Shown piece after piece: positions 1 to 8,276 of a stretch of 11,016 nt of DNA (the stretch's first letter is position 1; each line of letters opens with the position of its first letter). The notes beneath the pieces are model-generated. The model was not told where the DNA came from. It made no database searches and saw only the letters and a program-made list of their open reading frames with translations. The stretch spans positions 1 to 11,016 of the forward strand of contig JBBSDV010000109.1 of NCBI GenBank assembly GCA_038240335.1, read 5' to 3'. The DNA is from JBBSDV01 sp038240335. GTDB taxonomy: Bacteria > Chloroflexota > Dehalococcoidia > DSTF01 > JACRBR01. A program made the position numbers and the translations under genes.

Positions 1-156
1 ATGCTCTCGCAGCTAGGCCGCCTGACGCGGGGCACGCGCGCCGTCTGGCACCCTGCCCCCGTCGTCAGCGCGTGGGCGAAGGTGCTGCACCCCCTCGTCG
101 AGCGCGAAGAACAACCCGGCGACGGCAGCAACATCTTCATCGTCGCCCGCAGGTAA
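1..156 (+). CDS. C-terminal end of a probable SAM-dependent methyltransferase (partial)
   Basis: Frame 1 is open from the first base to a TAA at 154-156, giving 51 visible residues; the gene starts before the window, so the ATG at base 1 need not be the start. The tail has the pattern HPLVEREEQPGDGSNIFIV followed by ARR. It resembles the last beta strand of class I SAM-dependent methyltransferases, where a hydrophobic strand (NIFIVARR) closes the Rossmann-like sheet. No SAM-binding motif is visible because it would lie upstream. The gene converges with the glycosyltransferase at 198-1748, with 41 bp between the stops. The coding call is reasonable from the protein-like tail and the convergent layout; the family assignment is a pattern judgement from a short fragment. 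Confidence 0.55.
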   Translation: MLSQLGRLTRGTRAVWHPAPVVSAWAKVLHPLVEREEQPGDGSNIFIVARR

Positions 157-162
157 CGGCCC

Positions 163-175
163 GCGCGATACGCGC
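163..175. terminator. Possible weak bidirectional hairpin between convergent genes
   Basis: GCGCG, ATA, CGCGC forms a 5-bp stem with a 3-nt loop between two convergent stop codons (TAA at 154-156 on plus, TAG at 198-200 on minus). There is no real T-tract on either side, so intrinsic termination is doubtful. It is the only obvious fold in this 41-bp gap. Confidence 0.25.
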
Positions 176-197
176 ACGTTATTGCTGCGGCTGCCCT

Positions 198-1748
198 CTA
201 GTCGTAGCCGCCAGCCCGGTCGACCACCGGCGAGCAATGCAGTTCTCGTCGAATTGGATTGAACGCTTGTAACGAGTAGATTCTTCCCGCTTGCGCCGCT
301 TCCTTCAACCTCGCCAGCCAGTCGTTGTACTCGCAGTAGTCGATGCCCGGCATTCGCTGCGCCTGGGTCGTCGCGTTCCCTTGCCATTCAAAGTACAGCT
401 TCACGTCCCGAACCGAGATGTACACCGTGGCGGTGAGAATCGCCGCTAGAACCAGCGGCCTCGGCGCGAAGCGCCAGCGCTGCCGTAGGGCTTCGTTGAA
501 CACAAGCCCGATGAAGAGAAAATAGAACGGAGCGAGCAGGATCGAGCGAGAGTAGTCCGGCGTATCGCCCGAAAAAAGGTTGACGATAAACACCGGAATG
601 AAGAACGGAAACCACGTATAAGTCTCGCGCCATCGCCGCGCGGCGATAAGCAGCCCGGACAGGAATAGGATCGTGGCGAACAGCGTCAGCGCCACACGCG
701 CCGTGATGCCGTTCGTATTTTGCACTGGATGGTAACGGGCGTTGTAAGGCCCGCGTTGACCCTCTAGCGGCTCATTGAAAATGAGTCCGCGCACGTTTGG
801 CTCGATATTTCGCCAGGCGAGCAGCCAGCCGTTCTTCTTCGTGCCGTCCGGGTTCTTCGCATGAAAAACCGAGACCGTGTTCGAGCGCGTCGTGAATCGA
901 TCGTAGTGGTCGTGGAGAAACTTCGCCTCAGGCGCAAACAGCACAGCTGAGACGACGACGACAAGGCCGAGCCCCAGCAGTGTCTTTCGCCTCGGTGCCA
1001 GGCGCGCGATGACGGCGAACAGCGCGATCACCGCGATCGAGATGCAGATGAACCGTCCGGTCGCATAGCCGTACAGCCCGCCGGTGACGAACAACGCCGT
1101 CGCAAGCCACCAGATCCAGGATGTCCGGCCGGTGGTCTTAAGTGCGCGCGTGATCGTCCAGCAGGCGCCAACGGCGAAAAACGGCGCGTTCATGTTGTAC
1201 CAGAGCGTGCGCGAGAAGTTGAGGAACCAGACGTTCGTCGCCAGCAAGAGCACGGCGGCCAGCGCTGCCGGTGCGCTCATGACCTCGCGCGCTAGGAAGT
1301 AAACGAGGATCAGCGTCAACACGCTGAAGATGACCGGGTACAAACGAATGTCCCCGACAGAGTCGCCGAAAATGCGGAGGATCCAGGCGAGGGGATACGT
1401 GGCGAGGATGGGACTCTGTCCCCAGTCGAACCCGAAGATCGACGGCCCCGTTCCGGCGTTAATGCGCAGCGCATCTTGAAGCGTCTCCGCCTCATCCCCG
1501 GCGATGATGCGCGGAATGGTGCCGAGCCGAACGACGCGCAGCGCCACGGCGATCGCGATCACGAGCGCGAAGCCGGCGGCCTCAAGGCCGTGCGCGCGCG
1601 CCGTCGCGCCCAGCCCACGGATCTTCGTTCGCTCGGACCGCGATCGAGGGGATGACACATGCCCGCCGAGATTATCGATATTCATCGGCGGCTGCGGATC
1701 GGTGACGGGCTCAGGTCCGCCTGCGGCCGATCGGAATGGAAGGCGCAT
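198..1748 (-). CDS. GT39/PMT-like integral membrane glycosyltransferase
   Basis: 516 residues. After a charged, Pro/Ser-rich N-terminus (about 1-55) the protein is a multi-pass membrane protein with about 10 or more hydrophobic segments (for example 57-75 and several between about 130 and 400). Just after the first segment comes GDEAE (residues 84-88), matching the acidic DE motif in the first extracytoplasmic loop of GT-C fold enzymes (ArnT, PMT and PMT_2 types), where the Asp/Glu acts in catalysis. Such enzymes use polyprenyl-phosphate sugars on the outer face of the membrane. The acceptor and sugar cannot be read from sequence. It is the last gene of a three-gene run, 43 bp after its paralogue at 1792-3423. 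The ATG at 1748 has a GAGAG-type purine stretch upstream; ATG at 1685 (residue 22) is an alternative start that would remove an unconserved-looking extension. Family call fairly sure, function open. Confidence 0.85.
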   Translation of the reverse strand: MRLPFRSAAGGPEPVTDPQPPMNIDNLGGHVSSPRSRSERTKIRGLGATARAHGLEAAGFALVIAIAVALRVVRLGTIPRIIAGDEAETLQDALRINAGTGPSIFGFDWGQSPILATYPLAWILRIFGDSVGDIRLYPVIFSVLTLILVYFLAREVMSAPAALAAVLLLATNVWFLNFSRTLWYNMNAPFFAVGACWTITRALKTTGRTSWIWWLATALFVTGGLYGYATGRFICISIAVIALFAVIARLAPRRKTLLGLGLVVVVSAVLFAPEAKFLHDHYDRFTTRSNTVSVFHAKNPDGTKKNGWLLAWRNIEPNVRGLIFNEPLEGQRGPYNARYHPVQNTNGITARVALTLFATILFLSGLLIAARRWRETYTWFPFFIPVFIVNLFSGDTPDYSRSILLAPFYFLFIGLVFNEALRQRWRFAPRPLVLAAILTATVYISVRDVKLYFEWQGNATTQAQRMPGIDYCEYNDWLARLKEAAQAGRIYSLQAFNPIRRELHCSPVVDRAGGYD

Positions 1749-1791
1749 TCATCTTCTCTCGGTTTCGCGCTGCCGTGCCCACGCGCTGTCG

Positions 1792-3423
1792 TCAGTACTT
1801 CGGCACTTCGTATGCAACGAACAGTAGCCGTCCATCGCTCGCGAGACCATTGTGCGCCTCGCCATCGGGGTACAGCTTTTGCACCTCTGGCAACAGGCTC
1901 GCGTACCCGCCCGTGAACACATACAGCACATCTTTCGTGCGATCCGCCTCGAGCTTTCCCGCGTTGGCCTTCCCGAATTCCTTCGAGCGGTCTTCACCAG
2001 GAACGTCTGGTGCGAAGAACCTGCGTGTTTCGTAGATGTAGCTCCAACGGGCCGAATAGAAGTACACCATGTCCGGCTTCGTTCTCCCCATATAGCGCGA
2101 TGCGGCGGCCATCTCCTCCGCATAGGCCCAGCGCGCCCCGTTCGAGTCGCCGAGTGTGCCGAAGTAATAGCGAACGTTGACTGTTGCCGTGAAGGCGACG
2201 ATCGCGCTCAACCCCAAGTACGTCGCGCTGCGCTTCCAGTTGTCCTGTTGATCCGCCCATCGCCAGAGAGTTGCGAGCGGCAACGCCATGAGCAACACCA
2301 GCGCTGGCAGGACGCCTAGCGGCCGACGGTACACGGCGTTCGTGGTGAATACTCCGGCGAGCGGTATGACGAGCACCAGCACGAGCACGAAGGCATTCGA
2401 AAGCCGGCGCCAGTGCATGATCGCGATCACGAGCCCCGCTGCGGCGAGCGCGACCGTGAATTTGTCGAGCATCGGGCCGACGCCGGCGGCGTCGACGCCG
2501 TCAAAGTGTCCCCGCCAGACCATGCTTTCGAGCCAGTGCTGCCACGCGTCGAACACGACATGAAGTTTCTCAATCGGGTTATCCGCCGCTTTCCACTGCG
2601 GGGTCTCTTGGAGGGAGAGACCCCTGGCACGCTGGAAGTAGTCGTTCTTCGGGTTCGACGCGTACTGGATCATCGAGAACGCAGCGGCATAGAAGCCGCC
2701 GGCGAAGATCGCCATCTGCCGGACGAACACGTGCAACTTGCGCGGGAAGTAATCTCGAAGGCACAGCCAGGCGAAGAACACCGCGAGCGCGGCGAGAAAG
2801 ATGGGATATGCCCCATAGCTATAGATGCCGAAACCGGCCATCAGCCCGGCCAACGCGAAGTAGTACCATCGCTTCGTCCGAAGCGCGAAAAACAGCGGCA
2901 GCATCGTCGCTACCTCCATGAGCGGCCAGGCCACCGGAAGAAAACCGACGCGGCTATAGTGCAAGTGCCAGGCCGAAAATGTGAGGAAGATCGCAGCCAG
3001 CACGGCGACGCGATAGCCGTACATCACGCGGAACGCCGCATATCCCAGTGGCACCGTCGCCGAACCGAGCAGCGCCGACGACAGACGCACGCTGTGGTCG
3101 CTGTCCCCGAACACTTTGAACACGGCTGCCGTAGCGTACGCCGGACCGGACGGATAGCCAAGTGTGCTCGGCAAGTACGGCCCCACCCAACCTTCGTTCA
3201 GCACCCGCCTCGCATCGAATGCGGCGAATGCTTCATCTCCATGAAACCCGGGTGGGTAATCGAGCAACTGGAACGTGCGAAGGAAGATTGCAACGCCGGT
3301 GATCGCCGCCACGAACATGAGCTCGCGGTATCGCAGGAAGACTTCGGGAACTAAATTGCGCACTGCGCCTGACGCCGCGCACGTCTCGGCAACTCGCCGT
3401 CCCGGCGTGGATTCGCGCGTCAC
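1792..3423 (-). CDS. GT39/PMT-like integral membrane glycosyltransferase, second copy
   Basis: 543 residues, many membrane segments starting at about 35-52. Right after the first segment comes YPPGFHGDEA (residues 56-65), carrying the GDEA acidic motif of GT-C enzymes that use lipid-linked sugars. The second loop and helices (about 80-330) follow the usual PMT_2 order, and a soluble C-terminal part (about 425-543) is rich in aromatic residues. It shares the GDEA motif and general layout with the next gene, so the two are likely paralogues, though clearly diverged. The start is GTG at 3421-3423, overlapping the TGA of the preceding gene (3420-3422) as GTGA. A GGAG about 11 nt upstream is the only Shine-Dalgarno candidate, so translation is probably coupled to the pseudopilin-like gene. 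That tight link suggests the glycosyltransferases and the anchored protein work together at the cell surface, which is inference. Confidence 0.85.
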   Translation of the reverse strand: MTRESTPGRRVAETCAASGAVRNLVPEVFLRYRELMFVAAITGVAIFLRTFQLLDYPPGFHGDEAFAAFDARRVLNEGWVGPYLPSTLGYPSGPAYATAAVFKVFGDSDHSVRLSSALLGSATVPLGYAAFRVMYGYRVAVLAAIFLTFSAWHLHYSRVGFLPVAWPLMEVATMLPLFFALRTKRWYYFALAGLMAGFGIYSYGAYPIFLAALAVFFAWLCLRDYFPRKLHVFVRQMAIFAGGFYAAAFSMIQYASNPKNDYFQRARGLSLQETPQWKAADNPIEKLHVVFDAWQHWLESMVWRGHFDGVDAAGVGPMLDKFTVALAAAGLVIAIMHWRRLSNAFVLVLVLVIPLAGVFTTNAVYRRPLGVLPALVLLMALPLATLWRWADQQDNWKRSATYLGLSAIVAFTATVNVRYYFGTLGDSNGARWAYAEEMAAASRYMGRTKPDMVYFYSARWSYIYETRRFFAPDVPGEDRSKEFGKANAGKLEADRTKDVLYVFTGGYASLLPEVQKLYPDGEAHNGLASDGRLLFVAYEVPKY

Positions 3424-4037
3424 CGTGGCGCTACTCCGGACAGGCAGTAGACGTGATCCGCATCGGACAGGCCGCTCTCATCTGTATTGGGGCACGCCGT
3501 CTGCGGGCGCGTCGTCTCAAGCTGCGCCCAGATCGTGTACGACTGGCTGTCGGACTTGTATCGATACGGGTAGGACGAGTCGGGCAGTCGGTCACCGGGC
3601 ATCTCGCCGAGATACTTCATGAGGCTGCAGCCGGCATCGATGGTGTCGTACTGACACAGCGTTTGGGTGTTGATGCCCGTGCTCGGGAACGCGTGATTGT
3701 CGCTGTAGTACTTGCCCAGCGCATCGGCGACGCGGATAACACTTGCGACTCGCCCCAGATCCCGTTCGAGCGGTTGTGGCCCGGGGATCGCCGCGGGCTC
3801 CATCGTTGGGGGAGGGCCGGGCGTTGGGCTTGGCCCGCGCGTCGGCGACGGCCCGGGTGTGCGCGTCGCAATCTGCGTCGCCATCACCGCCTGACCAGCA
3901 GGGTTCGGATCACGCACCCGCGGGGCCCTTTGGACAACCGCCAGCACGGCAAGGAACGCCAGTATCGGCAACAAAACGGAAAGATGGGTCGCGAATTTCG
4001 GCAGGCTTACGGGTCGATGTACGCGGCCACGCTGCAT
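3420..4037 (-). CDS. Membrane-anchored protein with Pro/Thr linker and pseudopilin-like ectodomain
   Basis: 205 residues in three parts. There is a short basic N-terminus and one membrane segment (17-35). A disordered Pro/Thr/Ser/Gly linker (about 58-89, with repeats such as PSPTRGPSPTPGPPPT) follows. The C-terminal domain (about 90-200) has the pattern of the soluble half of type II secretion or type IV pseudopilins: a helix with Y-Y-S-D-N, then F-P, a short Cys-bearing loop, a D-R/L-P-D turn, and Y-R-Y-K-S-D...Y-T-I-W-A-Q-L-E. Cys 128, 137, 182 and 198 could form two disulfides, consistent with an extracytoplasmic location. The prepilin peptidase signature (G, then F/M-x4-E) is absent, so this is probably a pilin fold on a stalk and not a processed pilin. 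The Thr/Pro linker would suit O-glycosylation by the two GT39 enzymes that follow it, which is inference. ATG has no Shine-Dalgarno sequence; see the promoter at 4044-4072. Confidence 0.75.
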   Translation of the reverse strand: MQRGRVHRPVSLPKFATHLSVLLPILAFLAVLAVVQRAPRVRDPNPAGQAVMATQIATRTPGPSPTRGPSPTPGPPPTMEPAAIPGPQPLERDLGRVASVIRVADALGKYYSDNHAFPSTGINTQTLCQYDTIDAGCSLMKYLGEMPGDRLPDSSYPYRYKSDSQSYTIWAQLETTRPQTACPNTDESGLSDADHVYCLSGVAPR

Positions 4038-4043
4038 GCGGCG

Positions 4044-4072
4044 AGTCTATCGACACCCTCCCAGGCGAACAA
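4044..4072 (-). promoter_or_regulatory. Candidate promoter giving a leaderless mRNA
   Basis: On the minus strand: TTGTTC (4072-4067), 17-bp spacer, TAGACT (4049-4044), then CGCCGC and the ATG at 4037. The -10 is 4/6 and the -35 3/6 to consensus. Transcription would begin at or within a base of the start codon, and no Shine-Dalgarno sequence exists, as expected for a leaderless transcript. This would separate the pseudopilin/GT39 genes from the ftsK transcript. Confidence 0.45.
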
Positions 4073-4163
4073 GCGATTTCCTCGACGCGTGCGGCGGCTG
4101 TCGATTGTTGTCTGCCCGTTCAGTCTGCACTCGCTCGCATGGCCGGCTCGCCCATCCAGGTCG

Positions 4164-4193
4164 CATCTGTGGCCATCCGTGGCCATCGGTGGA
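4164..4193. repeat. Three-copy 10-bp tandem repeat
   Basis: Three head-to-tail 10-mers: CATCTGTGGC, CATCCGTGGC, CATCGGTGGA (one substitution between neighbours plus the last base). They sit 16 bp beyond the ftsK stop. Similar ATCCGTGGCCATC-like strings are dispersed extragenic repeats in many bacterial genomes, by recollection; this copy could be a member of such a set. Confidence 0.6.
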
Positions 4194-4209
4194 TCGTCCG
4201 CACAGCGGT

Positions 4210-6606
4210 TTAAAACGGCAGCTCGTCCGGCACCGCGTCCGTCCCGCCCGCCCCCGTATTGAACACCTGCCGCGAGCCACCTCCTTCGTTCGGACCGACG
4301 ACCCCCGCCTCTTCGAGCATGTCCATCAGCCGCGCGGCGCGCGGATAGCCGAGCCGCAGCCGCCGCTGGATCAGCGACGTCGAGATGCGGTTGTGTTCGA
4401 ACGCCAGCTCCTTGGCCTTCTCGAACATGTCGTCGCTCGCGCCCTCTTGCTCGAGTTCGGTCTTCGCGGCCTCGTACAGGTGATCGAACGTCGGCAACTC
4501 GATATCCGAGAACCGCTCCTGCGTCCAGAACTCGACCAGCCGTTCGATCTCTTCGTCCGAAACATAGACGCCCTGCAGGCGCTTGGGCTTCGCGGCGTCC
4601 GGCGCCATGTAGAGCATGTCGCCACGTCCGAGCAGCTTCTCCGCGCCCGCCATGTCGAGGATGGTGCGCGAGTCGACCTGCGAGCTGACGGCGAAGGCGA
4701 TCCGCGTCGGGAAGTTCGCCTTGATCAATCCCGTGATGACGTCCACGGACGGCCGCTGCGTCGCGACGACGAGATGGATGCCGGTCGCCCGCGCGAGCTG
4801 CGCGAGCCGGCAGATCTGGCGCTCCACTTCGAATGGCGCGGCCATCATCAGGTCCGCCAGCTCGTCGATGATCACCACCCAGTACGGCAGCTGCTCGTTC
4901 GCCCGCGGATGGCGGTTGTATCCATCGATGTTCCGCACCGCGATCGCTGCGAACTTGCGATAGCGCGCCTCCATCTCGTGGATCACCGCCTGCAGCGTGC
5001 CGACGACCTTGTCCATCTCGACAACGATGTTCGAGAACGCGAGGTGCGGGATCGGCCCGAACGCCGAAAGCTCCACCCGCTTCGGGTCGATCATCACGAA
5101 CCGTACTTCCGCCGGTGACGCGTGCATCAGGATGCACGAGATGATCGCGTTCATGCAGACCGACTTGCCCGAGCCGGTCGACCCCGCGATCAACAGATGG
5201 GGCATCTTCGCCAGATCCGCGACGATCGCCTCGCCCGCGACGCTCGTGCCCAGCGCGAGCGACAGCTTGCTCTTCGTGCCGTTGCGCTGGAACTGTGTGC
5301 TCTGCACCACGCTCTTCAGCGTCACCAGCGACTTGCTGGCGTTCGGCACCTCGATGCCGAGCACCGGCTTGCCCGGCACCGGCGCTTCGATCCGGATCGA
5401 CGGCGCGGCCAGCGCCAGCGCGATGTCGTTCGCCAGCGATGTGATCTGCTGCACGCGCACGCGCGTCCGCGACACTTCCTCCGTCCGCGTCTTCTGCATG
5501 CCGTCCTTGTCGATGATCGGCTTGTTGTCCTTGTCACGCTCGATCAGCGTCCGCGTCTTCACTTCCCAGCCCGGCTCGATGCCGAACTGCGTGACGGTCG
5601 GCCCCTCGTTGACCTGCACAACCTTCGCGTCGACGCCGAAGCTCGCCAGCGTCTCTTCGATCAGCGCCGCACGCAGCGCGTTGTCCGCCGTCGCGCTCTC
5701 CGGCGGTGTCTTATCGACGAGAATGTCCATCGCCGGCAACTGCCACCCGTCGCGCGATCGCCGGTTCCCGCTCGCGTCCGTCGTCACCGCCGGCGGCTCG
5801 TCGTCCGTCTTGTCGTCATCGAGATCCGGGAACAGCGTCGACTGCACGGGCTCCGGCGGCGCCTCCTCCTCGACGTCCGGCTCCGCCGTCGCATTCGCCG
5901 TGCGCGCCCAGAGCACCGAGTCAATCGGCACCTGTACGGAGCCCTTCGGCGCCGGCTGCGTCGGGAAGATGAACTCGAAGCCGCGCCGAGCGCCTCGTGC
6001 CGTCCGCTGCGGGATCCGCCACGACCACACGGTTCGCGCGTACTCCGGCGAGCTGCTGAGTGCCGCCGAGGCCCACTGCGGGAACGTCACCGAGAACGCA
6101 GCGATCGTGATCGCGAGCCACAGCAGCACGCCGATCGGGTTGCTCGCGAAGCGATGCCCGAGGTCGCCGCCCGCCGTGTGTTGCGCCAGCGACACGTCGC
6201 CGAGGCTCCAGCCCGGCCGGAAGAACCCGAGCAGGCCGATCAGCGACAGCGCCGCGAGCACGCCGATCAGCCACGGCAGCCGCGTCTGCCACAGCTTCTC
6301 CTGCTCGCCGCGAATCACAAGCCAGCCGGCATAGACGAGCAGCGCGATCCAGATGAAGATGAGCAACCCGAACGTCTCGACGAAGCGATTGCGCGCGTCG
6401 GCGAGCCCGGAGGTAAACGGCACGAACCACGGCACTGCGAGTACGGCCAGCGCGATCAGCAGGAAACCGATGCTCTCGCGCCGCAGCAGCAGGTCGTGCA
6501 GTGTCTGGTACGCCGACTGCCCGCCGCGGCGTTTGCCGACCGCCTTTACCGCCGCCTTCGCCGGCTTGCCGCGATTAACTGGCTTTGCGCGCGTCCTTGC
6601 CGCCAA
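4210..6606 (-). CDS. ftsK: DNA translocase FtsK/SpoIIIE
   Basis: 798 residues. The N-terminus has about four membrane segments (roughly 45-70, 75-105, 115-135, 158-180) that anchor the protein at the division septum. An acidic linker (about 240-300) follows, then the alpha/beta RecA-like motor. Walker A is GSTGSGKS (475-482), Walker B VVIIDELADL with DE at 581-582, followed by the sensor region VVATQRPS. The winged-helix gamma domain lies near the end (about 720-780, with SLIQRRLRLGYPRAARLMD), the part that reads polar DNA motifs (KOPS or SRS) in characterised homologues. It is a hexameric ATP-driven DNA pump for clearing the chromosome from the closing septum. Start is TTG at 6606-6604, supported by a GGAGGT Shine-Dalgarno 7 nt upstream; translation is tied to RNase J, whose stop lies 3 bp before. 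Length is typical of the shorter SpoIIIE-like form. All key residues are intact. Confidence 0.97.
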   Translation of the reverse strand: MAARTRAKPVNRGKPAKAAVKAVGKRRGGQSAYQTLHDLLLRRESIGFLLIALAVLAVPWFVPFTSGLADARNRFVETFGLLIFIWIALLVYAGWLVIRGEQEKLWQTRLPWLIGVLAALSLIGLLGFFRPGWSLGDVSLAQHTAGGDLGHRFASNPIGVLLWLAITIAAFSVTFPQWASAALSSSPEYARTVWSWRIPQRTARGARRGFEFIFPTQPAPKGSVQVPIDSVLWARTANATAEPDVEEEAPPEPVQSTLFPDLDDDKTDDEPPAVTTDASGNRRSRDGWQLPAMDILVDKTPPESATADNALRAALIEETLASFGVDAKVVQVNEGPTVTQFGIEPGWEVKTRTLIERDKDNKPIIDKDGMQKTRTEEVSRTRVRVQQITSLANDIALALAAPSIRIEAPVPGKPVLGIEVPNASKSLVTLKSVVQSTQFQRNGTKSKLSLALGTSVAGEAIVADLAKMPHLLIAGSTGSGKSVCMNAIISCILMHASPAEVRFVMIDPKRVELSAFGPIPHLAFSNIVVEMDKVVGTLQAVIHEMEARYRKFAAIAVRNIDGYNRHPRANEQLPYWVVIIDELADLMMAAPFEVERQICRLAQLARATGIHLVVATQRPSVDVITGLIKANFPTRIAFAVSSQVDSRTILDMAGAEKLLGRGDMLYMAPDAAKPKRLQGVYVSDEEIERLVEFWTQERFSDIELPTFDHLYEAAKTELEQEGASDDMFEKAKELAFEHNRISTSLIQRRLRLGYPRAARLMDMLEEAGVVGPNEGGGSRQVFNTGAGGTDAVPDELPF

Positions 6607-6609
6607 GCG

Positions 6610-8259
6610 TCAGACCTCCACTCGCACCGGCAACACCATCGGCCGCCGCCGCGTCTCTTCGTACAGGAACTTCGCGACCGACTCCTTGACCTCCGTGTGC
6701 ACCGCCCCCCAGTCGAGCTTGTGATCGTCGCGGTCCAAGGATTTCGCGACGTGCTCGCGCGTCCGCTCGATCAGATCCTCTCGCTCGTCCATGTCGACGA
6801 ATCCGCGTGATACGACCTCCGGCCGGCCGGCGATCCGGCTCGTCAGCTTGTCCATCGGCAAAATCACGACGACCATCCCGTCCGAGGCGAGATGCTTCCG
6901 GTCGCGCAGCACGACGTGGTCGATGTCGCCGACGCCGAGTCCGTCGACGTACACGTAGTCGGCCGAGATGCGGTCGGCGAACCGCGCGTCCTCGCCCGTC
7001 AGTTCCAACACATCGCCGTCCGTCATGATGAACGTGTCCGTGCCCTGATCGAGCGACTCCGCCACCTGCGCGTGCAGCACCATGTGCCGGTACTCGCCGT
7101 GTACCGGCACGAAGTACCGCGGCCGCACGAGCGTGTGGACGATCTTGAGTTCCTCCTGCGCCGCGTGCCCGCGCACGTGAACGTCGGCGATCCGGTTGTA
7201 CAGCACCTTCGCGCCCAGCTTGAACAGATTGTCGACCGTGCGGTGCACCAGTGCCTCGTTCCCCGGTACCGCCGACGCGGAGAGGATCACCGTGTCGCCT
7301 TCGACGATCTTGACGTGTTGGTGATCCTGGTTCGCCATCCGCGTCAGCGCCGACGTCGGCTCGCCCTGGCTGCCCGTCGTGATGATCACCAGCTTCTCGT
7401 GGGCGATGTTCGGCAGCTCTCGCACGCTCACGAGCAAGCCATCCGGCGCCTTCAGGTAGCCGCGCTCGAGGGCCATGTTGACGTTGTCGATCATGCTCCG
7501 GCCGGTGATGAACACGCGCCTGCCCGTCTCCACCGCCGAATCGAACACGAGCTGCACGCGCGCGATCAGCGACGCGAACGTCGTCACGATGACGCGCCCC
7601 TCAGCCTTCGCCATAAGCTGGAAGATCGCCGCTCCGACAATCTGTTCCGAAGGCGTGTAGCCAGGCACCTCGGCATACGTCGAATCCGCGCACAAGAGCA
7701 GCACGCCCTCATCGCCGAGCGCTGCCAGCCGCGCCAGGTCCGTCGATTGCCCCATCACGGGCGTATGGTCGATCTTGAAGTCGCCCGTATGCACGCACGT
7801 CCCGACCGGCGTCCGGATCGCATATCCCACCGAGTCCGGGATGGAGTGCGCCACCTGGAAGGGCTGAATCGTGAACGGCCCCTGCTGCACCGAATCGCCG
7901 GGCCGGATCTCATGCAGGTCTGTTGTCTGCAGCAGCCGCGCTTCCTTCAGCTTCACACTGATCAGCCCGTGGGCGAGCGGCGTGCAGTACACCGGCACAT
8001 TAATCTGGCGAAGAATGTACGGAAGAGCGCCCGTGTGATCCTCGTGTCCGTGCGTGATGAAGATCGCCCGCAGGTTCTTGTGGTTCTCGATCAGGTAGCT
8101 CACATCGGGGATCACGAGGTCGACGCCGAGCATGTCCTCCGTCGGAAACATGAGCCCGCAGTCGACGGCGATCACGTCGTTGCCGTATTCGAAGAGCATC
8201 ATGTTCTTGCCGATCTCACCGAGACCGCCGAGAGGGATGATGCGCAGGGGAGTGTCCAT
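6610..8259 (-). CDS. rnj: Ribonuclease J (5'-3' exo/endoribonuclease)
   Basis: 549 residues, the usual length. A metallo-beta-lactamase fold has its zinc motif HGHEDH at 70-75, then VAHSIPDSVG and GDFKIDHTP carrying further metal ligands. The beta-CASP insert includes ADSTYAEVPGYTPSE (most homologues have Asn where this has Tyr), TTGSQGEP and HVRGHA with the late conserved His. The small C-terminal domain ends in RRRPMVLPVRVEV. RNase J matures rRNA and degrades mRNA from the 5' end, acting in the cytoplasm, and replaces RNase E-type turnover in many Gram-positive-like phyla. ATG 8259 has AAAGGA a few bases upstream. The gene is 17 bp after the glycosylase and 3 bp before ftsK, so likely one operon. 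Adjacency of an RNase J gene to a SpoIIIE-type gene also occurs in Bacillus (rnjB near spoIIIE). Confidence 0.96.
   Translation of the reverse strand: MDTPLRIIPLGGLGEIGKNMMLFEYGNDVIAVDCGLMFPTEDMLGVDLVIPDVSYLIENHKNLRAIFITHGHEDHTGALPYILRQINVPVYCTPLAHGLISVKLKEARLLQTTDLHEIRPGDSVQQGPFTIQPFQVAHSIPDSVGYAIRTPVGTCVHTGDFKIDHTPVMGQSTDLARLAALGDEGVLLLCADSTYAEVPGYTPSEQIVGAAIFQLMAKAEGRVIVTTFASLIARVQLVFDSAVETGRRVFITGRSMIDNVNMALERGYLKAPDGLLVSVRELPNIAHEKLVIITTGSQGEPTSALTRMANQDHQHVKIVEGDTVILSASAVPGNEALVHRTVDNLFKLGAKVLYNRIADVHVRGHAAQEELKIVHTLVRPRYFVPVHGEYRHMVLHAQVAESLDQGTDTFIMTDGDVLELTGEDARFADRISADYVYVDGLGVGDIDHVVLRDRKHLASDGMVVVILPMDKLTSRIAGRPEVVSRGFVDMDEREDLIERTREHVAKSLDRDDHKLDWGAVHTEVKESVAKFLYEETRRRPMVLPVRVEV
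6614..6619 (-). promoter_or_regulatory. Shine-Dalgarno site of ftsK inside the end of rnj
   Basis: GGAGGT (6619-6614, minus) is formed by the final Glu-Val codons of ribonuclease J (GAG GTC TGA) and lies 7 nt before TTG 6606. It decides for the TTG start of ftsK over internal ATGs and implies translational coupling. Confidence 0.75.
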
Positions 8260-8276
8260 ATCGTCCTTTACGAGAA

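Noticed and set aside
13..387. Minus-strand frame over the left edge
   Set aside because: Overlaps the glycosyltransferase end and the methyltransferase-like tail; composition is not protein-like.
4007..5137. Minus-strand frame of 376 codons overlapping ftsK in another frame
   Set aside because: Translation is Gly/Arg/Ala-rich and without motifs; ftsK motor and gamma domain occupy the same bases.
5122..6810. Long plus-strand open frame opposite ftsK
   Set aside because: Arg/His-rich, low-complexity translation typical of antisense frames in GC-rich DNA; ftsK on the other strand has all family motifs.
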